DNA of 64,000 nt from Roseovarius albus (GTDB lineage: Bacteria; Pseudomonadota; Alphaproteobacteria; Rhodobacterales; Rhodobacteraceae): contig NZ_FWFX01000013.1 in assembly GCF_900172335.1 (NCBI RefSeq), positions 1-64,000 of the forward strand, given 5' to 3'. Below the pieces are notes generated by a model. The model made no database searches and was not told the origin of the DNA. It saw nothing but the letters and a program-made list of their open reading frames with translations. Below are positions 8,618-17,119 of this stretch, one piece after another (position 1 is the first letter of the stretch; every line of letters starts with the position of its first letter). Position numbers and translations under genes: made by a program.

Positions 8618-8652
8618 GCAGCGTTCAGTACCAACGCTACGGGTTCCTTTTT
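8618..8652 (+). terminator. Probable terminator of the mat operon
   Basis: AGCGTT (8620-8625) pairs with AACGCT (8633-8638), extended by flanking G-C and wobble pairs. GGGTTCC and a run of five T follow (8648-8652). It lies between matB and the separately promoted uspA-like gene. Confidence 0.5.
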
Positions 8653-8658
8653 ACACGA

Positions 8659-8672
8659 TTGTGATCAATCAA
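8659..8672. promoter_or_regulatory. FnrL-like box upstream of the universal stress gene
   Basis: TTGTGATCAATCAA fits TTG-N8-CAA, and its right half ATCAA matches the FNR half-site exactly. The centre is only 41 bases before the ATG at 8707, close for a class II activator site when the gene also has a leader with GGAGG. Oxygen control is plausible because universal stress genes of this family are often FnrL targets; this is inference. Confidence 0.45.
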
Positions 8673-8706
8673 CGCACCCGCTCTGATACCCTTCTTGGAG
8701 GAAAAT

Positions 8707-9114
8707 ATGTATTCCAATATTCTAGTTCCAGTCTCTCTAGACGATGATCGAGACGTGATTTCTGCCTTACGCGTCGCTAAGGTGCTCAGCGGTAAAGATG
8801 GCAAGATTACGCTTTTACACGTGGTCGAGCATATGCCTCAATATTCTGAAAAGCTGCTCCCAGAAGATCACCTGGAGAGTGCAAAATCTGCCATCTCAAT
8901 GAAACTCCAGCCAATAGTCGATAAGGCTGAGGCAGCAACGCTTGAGATCGTCGAGGGGCATTCCGGACGTACCATAGTCGATTATGCAGTATCACATGAA
9001 GTGGATTGTATCGTTATCGCTAGCCACCGGCCAGGTTTGCAAGACTATCTGCTCGGCTCTACAGCGGCCCGCGTGGTCCGGCACGCCGCATGTGCTGTTC
9101 ACGTGGTTAGATGA
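8707..9114 (+). CDS. Universal stress protein (UspA family)
   Basis: The 135-residue single Usp domain begins MYSNILVPVSLDDD and ends with the nucleotide-binding signature IVIASHRPGLQDYLLGSTAARVVRHAACAVHVV, the G-2x-G-9x-G(S/T)-like loop of ATP-binding Usp proteins. The start at 8707 is chosen because GGAGG lies 6 bases before it; an ATG at 8695 is upstream of that site. It stands alone between the mat operon and an IS remnant. An FNR-like box lies just upstream. Confidence 0.85.
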   Translation: MYSNILVPVSLDDDRDVISALRVAKVLSGKDGKITLLHVVEHMPQYSEKLLPEDHLESAKSAISMKLQPIVDKAEAATLEIVEGHSGRTIVDYAVSHEVDCIVIASHRPGLQDYLLGSTAARVVRHAACAVHVVR

Positions 9115-9532
9115 AGCTTGTAGAGCCGGTCTTGAAGGTAAAATCATCATCAAGGCATATTCTCCGGGGTTGCTAGCACTCGCTAACTAAGCCCAAAGCA
9201 AAGTGGAAGCCCGTGCTGATGGCAACATATATCAAAAGGGCACGAGGCCAACCTCGGAGGCAGCGCATCCTCAGATTGACCTGCAGCGTTTTATCAGGCG
9301 AGGGCAGCCCATTTCGGACGTGACAGAACCATTCGTGAGCAATGAGAAAGGATCAAACGAAAGAATCTAAAAACGCGCCACTTGCATCACAGTCAAAGCG
9401 CCACATAATCAAACCCAACAGACGAGTTGAAACCTTTCTCAGCTCTAACCACGCCTGGTGCCAAAAACCGACTTTGGCTACAAGCAACGAAGATGCTTTG
9501 CGTTAATCGATAAAAGTGTGAAAGTCGTTGTC
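9115..9532. other. Spacer with IS remnant, otherwise empty
   Basis: No coding frame is supported between uspA and the exonuclease-like gene. The only recognisable content is the decayed transposase end at 9345-9440. Confidence 0.5.
9345..9440 (+). mobile_element. Decayed transposase 3' end, copy of 1-90
   Basis: From AGAAAGGATCAAAC to CATAATCAAACC this segment aligns with bases 8-80 of the window with scattered substitutions and small indels, and the similarity weakly continues into the trailer (GGTGCCAAAAAC against GGTTCCAAAAAC). The reading frame is broken. The two copies are direct repeats enclosing about 9.3 kb that includes the mat operon. Confidence 0.5.
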
Positions 9533-10150
9533 ATGGCCAATGCTGCACCTTTGTCTTTACCAACCTGTTTCAATCAGCTCGAACCGCTGAGCGACAATCT
9601 CAGATTCATAGCTGTAGATGTCGAGACTGCAGGATATGATATCGCCAGCATCTGTCAGATCGGCCTCGCTTTCGTTGGATTTGACGGCTCAATTGCGACT
9701 TATAGCGCTTATATCGACCCTCGTACGCCATTCGCCGCTGGCAATACGCGATTGCATGGGATCGATGCCACTACAGTTAAAAATGCCCCGTACTTCGAAG
9801 TGATACTACCAGATCTGCGTCAGCTTCTTGAAGCATATCCGCTTGTTCAACATAGTCGCTACGACGAAAAGGCATTTGGCGCTGCATGTCGGCTTGCCGG
9901 ACTACCAATGCTGAAGTCCGTATGGTCAGATAGCGTTGCGGTCGCCCGTCAAGCGTGGCCGGAGTTGCGGGGTAATGGAGGGCATGGCCTGGCCAATCTC
10001 AAAAAAGTGCTAGGGCTTTGCTTTCGACATCATGACGCAGGAGAGGATGCACGTGCGGCAGCTGAAGTTGTTTTGAAAGCGGAAGTTTCCATGGGGCGAA
10101 AAATCAGGATGCTGAATACCTCACAACAGCTGGTCTTTGATTTCCACTGA
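9533..10150 (+). CDS. DEDDh-type 3'-5' exonuclease (DnaQ/RNase T fold)
   Basis: The 205-residue protein has exonuclease motif I in FIAVDVETAGYD (D and E metal ligands, near residue 28), a second aspartate region around QHSRYDEKAFGAACRLAGLP (near 110) and motif III HHDAGEDARAAAEVV (H and D, near 172). This is the fold of the polymerase III epsilon subunit, but without its polymerase-binding tail. The ATG at 9533 is preferred over 9458 because the earlier stretch reads as IS trailer. It stands between two IS remnants, so acquisition with a mobile element is possible. The substrate is unknown. Confidence 0.7.
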   Translation: MANAAPLSLPTCFNQLEPLSDNLRFIAVDVETAGYDIASICQIGLAFVGFDGSIATYSAYIDPRTPFAAGNTRLHGIDATTVKNAPYFEVILPDLRQLLEAYPLVQHSRYDEKAFGAACRLAGLPMLKSVWSDSVAVARQAWPELRGNGGHGLANLKKVLGLCFRHHDAGEDARAAAEVVLKAEVSMGRKIRMLNTSQQLVFDFH

Positions 10151-10317
10151 TGCGAGAGGACGACTTCGTGGACCCTAAGGCATCAAAACAACCATCAGCG
10201 CAAACTGAGGGTTCAAATTTCATGAGAAATAGTACTTAGACCTAATGTACATGCTATGTGTATTTTATGGACGCCAAAGAGTAACATTAAAATATGGGTC
10301 ATAAAAAAACAATGGTT

Positions 10318-10482
10318 GTTATGAGATCAAATGAGCAAGAATTTTATCAGTTGCTCAGCTACACAGGTGACGTCGACCTCGAAGCCAAACTGAGCGAATG
10401 GGAACGCTTCTACAACTTCCACAGACCACACGGCGCACACAGCGGAAAAACGCCTTACGAGGCGCTCCGGGAAAAACTATAA
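10318..10482 (+). pseudogene. C-terminal fragment of an IS481/IS3-type integrase
   Basis: The fragment carries the end of an rve-type integrase core: SNEQEFYQLLSYTGDVDL, then SEWERFYNFHRPHGAHSGKT and PYEALREKL. The last catalytic-domain segment with the NFHRPHGAH motif is intact. The first two catalytic acidic residues and the HTH are absent. Nothing upstream restores a start codon in frame with an integrase. It is a dead end-piece left by deletion. Confidence 0.8.
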
Positions 10483-10742
10483 TCCACAAATCAGATGTCT
10501 CGAGAAAAACCGCGCCTCACAGAAGCAATGCAATGCGCGCTAAGCTCCGCCAACTCAAGTGAGGAGTCAAAAAATCCATGGTGAGGGGGAAGCCAACCTT
10601 CGCGGCATTACTCATCAGCGTTGGGAATGCGCTGATTACGGTCTTTGCAAAGCTTGGTGAGCAGCCCTAACGAGACACGTCTAAAGGCATTTTGAAAATC
10701 GTAGATCCGCACTTTACGCGAACGTTATTTTCGGACAAGACG
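10483..10742. other. Spacer with no recognisable gene
   Basis: These 260 bases between the IS fragment and the end of the carnitine dehydrogenase gene contain no supported ORF. They may be further IS-derived debris, but no terminal repeat is clear. Confidence 0.4.
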
Positions 10743-11678
10743 TTATCTGATCTCTGATTCAGCCAGTGCTTTTCGCAATTTAACAATTGCTGTATCGCGC
10801 TGAGCAGCCAAATTATTGATAGAGTTATCTCCAATCTCTTCCATAAGACCTTGCGTAAGCATTTCAGAAACCTCCGGGGTGAGCGTTGGCGTGCCCAAAT
10901 CATTCCACCAGCCATTGAATGTGTCGCTAAAGTGATCGCAAAATGCCGCCAACCCTCCTGCGCCTGCACCCAAGCTGAAAAGAGTAGTTGGTCCCATCAC
11001 CGCCCAGCGAAGTCCTGGCCCAGCGGACATTGCCTTGTCGACATCCCCGACACTGGCGACACCGGATTGCACCAAATGGATCGCCTCCCGCCAGACGGCA
11101 GCTTGTAAGCGATTAGCAACGTGACCGGGCACTTCTTTGTTCACCCTGATGGTGACCTTACCGATATCTTCGTAAAATGTTTCAGTCGCCTCGACGACGC
11201 CAACGCGGGTTTTGTCGTTGCCCATCACCTCGACCAGAGGAATCAGATGTGGTGGGTTAAAAGGATGTCCCAGAACAAAGTTGCTCGGGTTTTGCCAACC
11301 ATCTTGCATCTGCCCCAGAGTCAGGCCGGAGGCGGAGCTGGCAACAATTGAGCTGTCGCCAAGAACTGGTTCAATCTCGGCAAAGGTCGCTTGCTTGATC
11401 GGCAGGCGTTCGGGCACGTTTTCCTGTACAAAGCCAGCACCCTCAACAGCCGAAGCAGCAGAGGGATGAAAACTCACACGGTCAGGATTGCCGCGTTTGG
11501 TCAATCCCAGTTCGGACATGGTCTCCCAGGCTTGTTCGATGTAACTCCGCACAAGTATTTCGGCCTCGAGTGACGGATCATAAACGGCGACCGACCGGCC
11601 CGAGGCCAGAAACAAGGCCGTCCAACTGGCCCCGATGGTGCCTGCGCCCAAAACGGCGGTGTGAGAGGTATCAGTCAT
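10743..11678 (-). CDS. lcdH: L-carnitine dehydrogenase (3-hydroxyacyl-CoA dehydrogenase family)
   Basis: The 311-residue protein has an N-terminal NAD-binding Rossmann fold (AVLGAGTIGASWTALFLASG, residues 8-27) and a C-terminal helical domain. The segments GHPFNPPHLIPLVEVMG (near 140), EVPGHVANRLQAAVWREA (near 182) and GPGLRWAVMGPTTLFSL (near 220) are typical of carnitine dehydrogenases, which oxidise L-carnitine to 3-dehydrocarnitine. It is the last gene of the leftward operon and overlaps the preceding SDR in TAATG. The BKACE enzyme three genes upstream would cleave its product. A 3-hydroxybutyryl-CoA dehydrogenase is the main alternative. Confidence 0.8.
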   Translation of the reverse strand: MTDTSHTAVLGAGTIGASWTALFLASGRSVAVYDPSLEAEILVRSYIEQAWETMSELGLTKRGNPDRVSFHPSAASAVEGAGFVQENVPERLPIKQATFAEIEPVLGDSSIVASSASGLTLGQMQDGWQNPSNFVLGHPFNPPHLIPLVEVMGNDKTRVGVVEATETFYEDIGKVTIRVNKEVPGHVANRLQAAVWREAIHLVQSGVASVGDVDKAMSAGPGLRWAVMGPTTLFSLGAGAGGLAAFCDHFSDTFNGWWNDLGTPTLTPEVSEMLTQGLMEEIGDNSINNLAAQRDTAIVKLRKALAESEIR

Positions 11679-12418
11679 TAGAAAAGCCCCGTGTTGATCG
11701 GTGAGGCGGCGGTCATGCCACCGTCGATTGTGAAAAGCTGACCAGTGGCAAAACCAGCCTCGTCTGAAGCAAGCCAGACGGCCATGGCGGCAATGTCTGC
11801 GGGTTGCCCAAAACGCCCGGTGGCATGACGCGCCAATGCATCCTTACGGGCAGCGGCGGGATCATTCGAGAGCTCAAATCCCGCCTCCAGCATGCCGGTT
11901 TCAATCCAACCCGGGCATATCGCGTTGCATCGTATGTCTGGGCCGTGATCCACGGCTATGGACCTTGTAAGTCCGTGCACAAAGGATTTGGACGCGTTAT
12001 AAAGCGCCATGGACGGGTCAGAGACTTTACCCGAAATGGACCCGATGTTGATGATGGATGCGCCTTTGGTCATCTTCGGAATAAAGGCCCGACACATGTT
12101 GAACACGCCGCGACAGTTCGCACCGATCACCAGATCCCAATCGGCATCGGTGCTATCCACAACGGTTTTTTCCACCTGCACACCGGCATTATTGACCAGT
12201 ATATCGATAGCCCCCAAAGACTGCGCTAACTCGTTCACTTGCGCCGCGTCAGCGACATCGACGCTGTACCAGCTCACACCCTCTGGCAATCCATCAGGTT
12301 GCGGGCCACGGCCGCAAGTCGCGACGGTCGCGCCCTCCTTCAAAAATGCCTCGACAATGCCGCGCCCAATTCCCTGACGACCACCAGTGACCAGTGCTTT
12401 TTTCACCGCGAGCCGCAT
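11678..12418 (-). CDS. Short-chain dehydrogenase/reductase (SDR)
   Basis: The 246-residue protein is a classical SDR: cofactor loop TGGRQGIGRG (near residue 10), NNAG (near 83), catalytic Ser in NIGSISGK (near 132) and YNASK (near 147). The start ATG 12418 is in a TGATG overlap with the aldehyde dehydrogenase stop and begins MRLAVKKALVTGG. The frame is open further upstream, inside the neighbour. It probably oxidises or reduces a hydroxy intermediate of the quaternary-amine pathway; the exact substrate cannot be read from sequence. Confidence 0.8.
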   Translation of the reverse strand: MRLAVKKALVTGGRQGIGRGIVEAFLKEGATVATCGRGPQPDGLPEGVSWYSVDVADAAQVNELAQSLGAIDILVNNAGVQVEKTVVDSTDADWDLVIGANCRGVFNMCRAFIPKMTKGASIINIGSISGKVSDPSMALYNASKSFVHGLTRSIAVDHGPDIRCNAICPGWIETGMLEAGFELSNDPAAARKDALARHATGRFGQPADIAAMAVWLASDEAGFATGQLFTIDGGMTAASPINTGLF

Positions 12419-13836
12419 CAGTGGGCCACCATCACATGGCGAACAGCGGTATAGGCGTCTAGCGCGTAAACCGACATGTCGCAGCCTGTGCCCGAAGATT
12501 TCATTGCCGCCCAAGGCATTTCCGGCGTGGCAATGCCGTGTGTGTTCACCCAAGTAAATCCATATCTCATTCTTGATGACATCCTCATCGCGCGTCCTGT
12601 GTTGCTGGTCCAGACCGAGGAGGCCAGCCCAAACCGGCCCGTATTGGCGACCTTTAGCGCCTCTTCTTCATCAGAGAACCGAGAAATGGTCACCACTGGC
12701 CCAAAAATCTCATTACAGAAAACTTCCGCATCATGAGAGACATTGGCCAGAACTGTGGGTTCATAGAAGAAGCCCGGCCCATCGATCATCTTGCCGCCTG
12801 CAACGACCTCACAGGTCTCGCGCGCGCGATCGACAAATCCGGCAACCGTGTTGCGCTGAGCAGCGGAAATGATCGGCCCCATTTCGGTGCCTTCCGCCTT
12901 TGGCGCGCCAACTTTGATCTGGTTGACCTGATCAGTCACGGCGGCGACAATCTTGTCATAGATTGCATCGGCAACCATGACCCGACAAGGCTGGGCACAA
13001 TCCTGCCCGGCGTTGAAGAACGAACCATAGCGCACGGTTTCCGCTACTGCACCGATATCGGCATCCTCAAATACAATCACGGGGGCCTTGCCGCCCAGCT
13101 CCAGATGCACATGACGGATCTGACGGGCGGCAGCCTTCATCGCTTCTGCACCCGTCGCGTTTGATCCGGTGATCGAAATCGCTTCGGTACGGGGGTCGTT
13201 GATCATTTGATTGCCGATCTCACGGCCGGAGCCGTGCAGCACGTTGACTGCGCCTTTGGGAGCTATATCGGCGATCAGTTCTGCCGCCTTAAGTGTTGAT
13301 AATGGTGTCAGTTGCGACGGCTTCACCGTCACGGGACAACCGGCCGCCAGCGGGGCCGCTAATTTCCAAGCGGCCATCATCAGTGGATAATTCCAAGGTG
13401 CAATCGCTGCCACCGGACCAACCGGATCTTTACGGATCATCGATGTGTGACCAGCGACATATTCGCCGGCTGCGATGCCAGTCATTGTCCGGGCTGCGCC
13501 GGCAAAAAACCGGAAGGTGTCCAGAGTTAGTGGCGTTTCATCATTCAGGGCCGATGGCCAAGGCTTGCCTGCATCCAGACTTTCCAGCTCTGCCAGTTCT
13601 TTGACGTTATCTTCCAGAACGTTGGCGATGTCCGTCAATAGTTCCGAACGCTCAGCCGGGCAGGTTAGCCCATAAGTTTCAAACGCCTCATGCGCGGCGG
13701 CGGCGGCGGCATTGGCTTGCTCAGAAGTGGCGGACTTGATCGCGCAGATCTCTTCACCAGTGGCAGGGTTCAATACGGCGATTGGATCGCCGTCGCCCTC
13801 AACCATTTCGCCGTTGATCAACATTTTGGTTTGCAT
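12418..13836 (-). CDS. NAD-dependent aldehyde dehydrogenase (betaine-/aminobutyraldehyde type)
   Basis: The 472-residue ALDH has the active glutamate in HLELGGKAPVIVF (near 246) and the active cysteine in FFNAGQDCAQPCRVMV (near 280), plus the APWNYPLMMAAWKLAPLAAG-like cofactor region (near 147). The closest functional groups are gamma-aminobutyraldehyde and betaine aldehyde dehydrogenases. In this operon it could oxidise the malic semialdehyde made when a Rieske oxygenase cleaves carnitine, or trimethylaminobutyraldehyde. It lies between BKACE (11-base gap) and an overlapping SDR. Confidence 0.85.
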   Translation of the reverse strand: MQTKMLINGEMVEGDGDPIAVLNPATGEEICAIKSATSEQANAAAAAAHEAFETYGLTCPAERSELLTDIANVLEDNVKELAELESLDAGKPWPSALNDETPLTLDTFRFFAGAARTMTGIAAGEYVAGHTSMIRKDPVGPVAAIAPWNYPLMMAAWKLAAPLAAGCPVTVKPSQLTPLSTLKAAELIADIAPKGAVNVLHGSGREIGNQMINDPRTEAISITGSNATGAEAMKAAARQIRHVHLELGGKAPVIVFEDADIGAVAETVRYGSFFNAGQDCAQPCRVMVADAIYDKIVAAVTDQVNQIKVGAPKAEGTEMGPIISAAQRNTVAGFVDRARETCEVVAGGKMIDGPGFFYEPTVLANVSHDAEVFCNEIFGPVVTISRFSDEEEALKVANTGRFGLASSVWTSNTGRAMRMSSRMRYGFTWVNTHGIATPEMPWAAMKSSGTGCDMSVYALDAYTAVRHVMVAH

Positions 13837-13847
13837 GAGATCCTCCC

Positions 13848-14783
13848 TCAGAACGCGACCTGATCGCCACCCTTCAAACCAAGACGCGCGCGCGCCTCAG
13901 CCGGGGTGGCAACCGAAAGGCCGAGATTTTCGATGATGCCGCGGATTTTACTGACCTGCTGGGCGCTGGACACGGCCTTTTCACCCGGGCCAATGTAAAG
14001 GCTGTCCTCCATCCCGACCCGTACATTGCCACCCAACAACGCGCTTTGTGTCGTGAACGGCATTTGGTGGCGACCGGCGGCCAGAACCGACCACTCATAG
14101 TCATCCCCAAACAGCTTGTTGGCGATGGTGTGCATATGCATCAAATTATCCAGATCGGCGCCAACGCCGCCTAAAATTCCAAACACCATCTGCACAAAGA
14201 TCGGTCCCTTGATCCAGCCCTGATCGCGGATCCAGGCCAGGTTATAAAGATGGCCAAGGTCATAGCATTCAAACTCAAATCTTGTACCATGCCCTTCGCC
14301 CAGCTCTTTCAAGCAATATTCAATATCCGCAAAGGTATTGCGGAAGATGAAATCGCGGGTCATGTCCAGAAATTCCGGCTCCCACGCGTGTTTCCAATTT
14401 GAATACTTGTCCTTCATCGGGAAAATGCCGAAATTCATCGACCCGATGTTCATGCTCGCCATCTCGGGCGAGGCTTTGACCGCCGCACGCAGGCGTTCCT
14501 CGCGCGACATGCCCAGCCCCCCACCGGTTGAGACATTCATCACTGCGTCGGTGGCTTGTTTAATTCGCGGCAGAAATTCCATGAACAAGTCAGGATTCGC
14601 ATCGGGCTTGCCGGTTTCCGGGTCACGGGCGTGCAGGTGAATAATTGATGCCCCCGCCTCGGCAGCCTCGATTGAAGCTGTGGCGATTTCGCTTGGAGTG
14701 ATCGGAAGGTGTTCCGACATTGTGGGCGTATGAATGCCACCTGTCGGTGCACAGGTGATGATAACGGATTTTTGCTTGGTCAT
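13848..14783 (-). CDS. BKACE enzyme (DUF849), likely dehydrocarnitine cleavage
   Basis: The 311-residue protein is a beta-keto acid cleavage enzyme: IHLHARDPETGKP (near residue 48) gives the two zinc histidines and GMEDSLYIGPGE (near 255) the zinc glutamate. BKACE enzymes condense a beta-keto acid with acetyl-CoA, giving acetoacetyl-CoA and a new CoA ester or product. Together with the L-carnitine dehydrogenase of the same operon, 3-dehydrocarnitine is the expected substrate and glycine betaine the product. The family assignment is firm; the substrate is inferred from context. Confidence 0.88.
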   Translation of the reverse strand: MTKQKSVIITCAPTGGIHTPTMSEHLPITPSEIATASIEAAEAGASIIHLHARDPETGKPDANPDLFMEFLPRIKQATDAVMNVSTGGGLGMSREERLRAAVKASPEMASMNIGSMNFGIFPMKDKYSNWKHAWEPEFLDMTRDFIFRNTFADIEYCLKELGEGHGTRFEFECYDLGHLYNLAWIRDQGWIKGPIFVQMVFGILGGVGADLDNLMHMHTIANKLFGDDYEWSVLAAGRHQMPFTTQSALLGGNVRVGMEDSLYIGPGEKAVSSAQQVSKIRGIIENLGLSVATPAEARARLGLKGGDQVAF

Positions 14784-14793
14784 GATCGCACCC

Positions 14794-15594
14794 TCAGATC
14801 TTCATCTGTTGCACTTGGGCCGAAAGCCCCCCATCAAGCACCCAGAGCTGGCCCGAGGCATAGCGCGCCTCGTCTGACGCCAGCCAATTGACCAAGTTGG
14901 CGATGTCATCCGGCGTGCCATAGGTGCGCATCGGGTGCACATCACGCACGGCCTGCTGCAGCGATTCAATATCGCCGCCACCCCCACCGGAGCCATCTCC
15001 ATTGAAGAAGCTTTGCAGCATCGGTGTGTCGATGTAGCCAGGACAGATCGCGTTCACACGAATACCTTCGGGACCATGATCACAGGCCATTGCGCGCGTC
15101 AGTGCGTGCACCGCCCCCTTGGTCGCGCAATAGGCAGCCAGACCGGGATCCGCGATGAAGCCATCATATGAGCCAAAGTTGATGATCGACGCGCTGTTGC
15201 CGGATTGTGCCGACGCACGCATCAGGGGCAGTGCATATTTTGATGTCAAAAACGTGCCGGTGCAGTTCACTGCAAAGGACTTGTTCCACTCCTCCAACGT
15301 GGTGTCTTCGATGGTTTTTTCGATCTCGATCCCAGCGGCATTCACCAGAATGTCCAGCTTGCCCTGATCGGCCAATACCTGGTCCATTGCAGCGATGGCG
15401 TCTCCCTCTTGGGTCACATCCAGCTTTATAAAGACACTGCCATCATCGTCATGTGCAGCCAATGATCCTTGCGGGGTCAGATCCGCGGCATATACCGTTG
15501 CTCCTTCGCGCAGAAATCGGCTGACAATTGCACGGCCAATACCCCCGCGACCGCCAGTCACCAGCGCGGTTTTACCTTCAAGAATTCGTGTCAT
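14794..15594 (-). CDS. Short-chain dehydrogenase/reductase (SDR)
   Basis: The 266-residue classical SDR has TGGRGGIGRAIV (near 14), NAAG (near 88), a serine in NFGSYDG (near 140) and the catalytic YCATK (near 155). Its ATG lies 17 bases inside the end of the sulfatase gene, so the two are coupled. It differs clearly from the other SDR of the operon, so it is not a recent duplicate. The insertion GDGSGGGGGD near 200 lengthens the substrate-binding loop. The substrate is unknown. Confidence 0.78.
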   Translation of the reverse strand: MTRILEGKTALVTGGRGGIGRAIVSRFLREGATVYAADLTPQGSLAAHDDDGSVFIKLDVTQEGDAIAAMDQVLADQGKLDILVNAAGIEIEKTIEDTTLEEWNKSFAVNCTGTFLTSKYALPLMRASAQSGNSASIINFGSYDGFIADPGLAAYCATKGAVHALTRAMACDHGPEGIRVNAICPGYIDTPMLQSFFNGDGSGGGGGDIESLQQAVRDVHPMRTYGTPDDIANLVNWLASDEARYASGQLWVLDGGLSAQVQQMKI

Positions 15595-17119
15595 TGGTGT
15601 TCCTTGGGTTCAAACGATAATGTTCAGCAGCGACAGTCCAATCCATGTGGTTGCGCACATACTGTTGCGACGCATCAGCGGGTGGGTTGTAGTCCCAATG
15701 CTCTCCGGCTCCAGCCTCCATCGCGGCGTGCAGGGCGCGGCGGGATTTTTGCGTGCCGATAATGTTGTCGCGAAGTTTCTCACTGTCCCACCGCTCGGCC
15801 ACCTCGGCAGCAAAGGCTGCCGCCGCATTATGATAGGCCGGATCAGCGGCGACGTTTTGCTTTTCCAACGGATCTTTGACCAAGTCATAGAGCTGCGGTG
15901 GATCGGGATCACAGTGGATGTACTTCAGTGGCCCACGCCGGATCATGAAGACCGGATATGGCGTCATTTCTGCGCAATACTCCCCGATGGCCTCATCTGT
16001 CGGGTCCGTCTCTCCGCGCGCAAGCGGCAAGAGCGAGCGGCCGTCAAGCGGTTCGCCAATGATTGAATCGTCGCCCCCCGCGATATCGACAAAGGTCGGC
16101 AAAAGATCGAGCAAGGAACAAGCATTTGAGGCCACACCCTTTGCCACCCCGGCACCGGTCATAATCAACGGCACGCGGGCAGAGTGTTCAAAGAAGTTCA
16201 TCTTGTACCACAGGCCACGTTCACCCAGCATGTCGCCATGGTCGGCGGTCACGACAATGATAGTGTTGTCGCTTTCACCGATGTCTTCGATGGCTTTAAC
16301 AACTTCGCCGACCTTGCTATCGAAATAACTAACATTGGCCAAATAGGCGCGGCGGGCACGGCGCACTTCTTCTTCGGTCAAGGGTACAACGCTGGCTTCG
16401 ATTCCATCCATCAAACGGCGCGAGAATGGATCGTGATCCTCAAGCTCGGGGACATAAGTGGGCATGTCGATATCTTCATCCGCGTAAAGATCCCACCATT
16501 CCGGTTTGGCAACATAAGGGTCATGGGGATGGATGAAACTGGCCACCATGCAAAACGGAGTGTTGTCACCAGCGGCGCGTTCGCGTCCGCGATCAATAAG
16601 CCATCGACGCGCAGCAAAACCGACCTCGTCATCATAATCGGTCTGGAAGGTGGCAACGGCAACACCGCTTTCCTTGACCGTTTCCATATTGTGGTACCAC
16701 TTATCGATCCGCTCGTCCGGGGCTTCCCAATCGGGTGTCCAGGCAAAATCAGAAGGGTAAATGTCGGTGGTCACACGATCTTGAAAACCATGCTTTTGAT
16801 CGGGGCCGACAAAATGCATTTTGCCGGACAGACAGGTGCGATATCCAAGCGCCTTAAGATAATGCGCGAATGTCGGTACAGAGGCGCGAAATTCGCTGGC
16901 ATTATCGTAGGCCGCGATCCGGCTGATCAATTGCCCCGACATAAAGGCAAAACGTGACGGCGCACAAAGCGGCGAATTGCAGTATGCCGCATCAAACCGC
17001 ATACCGCGGGCGGCCAGTGCATCAATGTTGGGGGTTTTTGCAATCTCATGACCATAAGCCCCGGTCCAATGGGGTGCCAGTTGGTCGGCCATGATCACAA
17101 CGATATTTGGCTGCGTCAT
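15578..17119 (-). CDS. betC: Choline-sulfatase
   Basis: The 513-residue sulfatase begins MTQPNIVVIMADQLAPHWTG and contains the formylglycine motif C-A-P-S-R (in NSPLCAPSRFAFMSGQL, near residue 53), which needs oxidation of the cysteine. KMHFVGPDQKHGF and TADHGDMLGERGLWYKMNFFEHSARVP (near 295) supply metal and sulfate ligands. The length and C-terminal DWTVAAEHYRLNPR region fit choline-sulfatase, which releases choline from choline-O-sulfate. It overlaps the Rieske gene (ATGA) and the SDR. There is no betA/betB or betI next to it, so choline would be processed elsewhere. Confidence 0.85.
   Translation of the reverse strand: MTQPNIVVIMADQLAPHWTGAYGHEIAKTPNIDALAARGMRFDAAYCNSPLCAPSRFAFMSGQLISRIAAYDNASEFRASVPTFAHYLKALGYRTCLSGKMHFVGPDQKHGFQDRVTTDIYPSDFAWTPDWEAPDERIDKWYHNMETVKESGVAVATFQTDYDDEVGFAARRWLIDRGRERAAGDNTPFCMVASFIHPHDPYVAKPEWWDLYADEDIDMPTYVPELEDHDPFSRRLMDGIEASVVPLTEEEVRRARRAYLANVSYFDSKVGEVVKAIEDIGESDNTIIVVTADHGDMLGERGLWYKMNFFEHSARVPLIMTGAGVAKGVASNACSLLDLLPTFVDIAGGDDSIIGEPLDGRSLLPLARGETDPTDEAIGEYCAEMTPYPVFMIRRGPLKYIHCDPDPPQLYDLVKDPLEKQNVAADPAYHNAAAAFAAEVAERWDSEKLRDNIIGTQKSRRALHAAMEAGAGEHWDYNPPADASQQYVRNHMDWTVAAEHYRLNPRNTNDTNS

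Noticed and set aside
15395-16957. Long plus-strand frames (up to 257 codons) opposite the sulfatase and SDR genes.
   Set aside because: They are shadows of the well-supported leftward genes with clear catalytic motifs.
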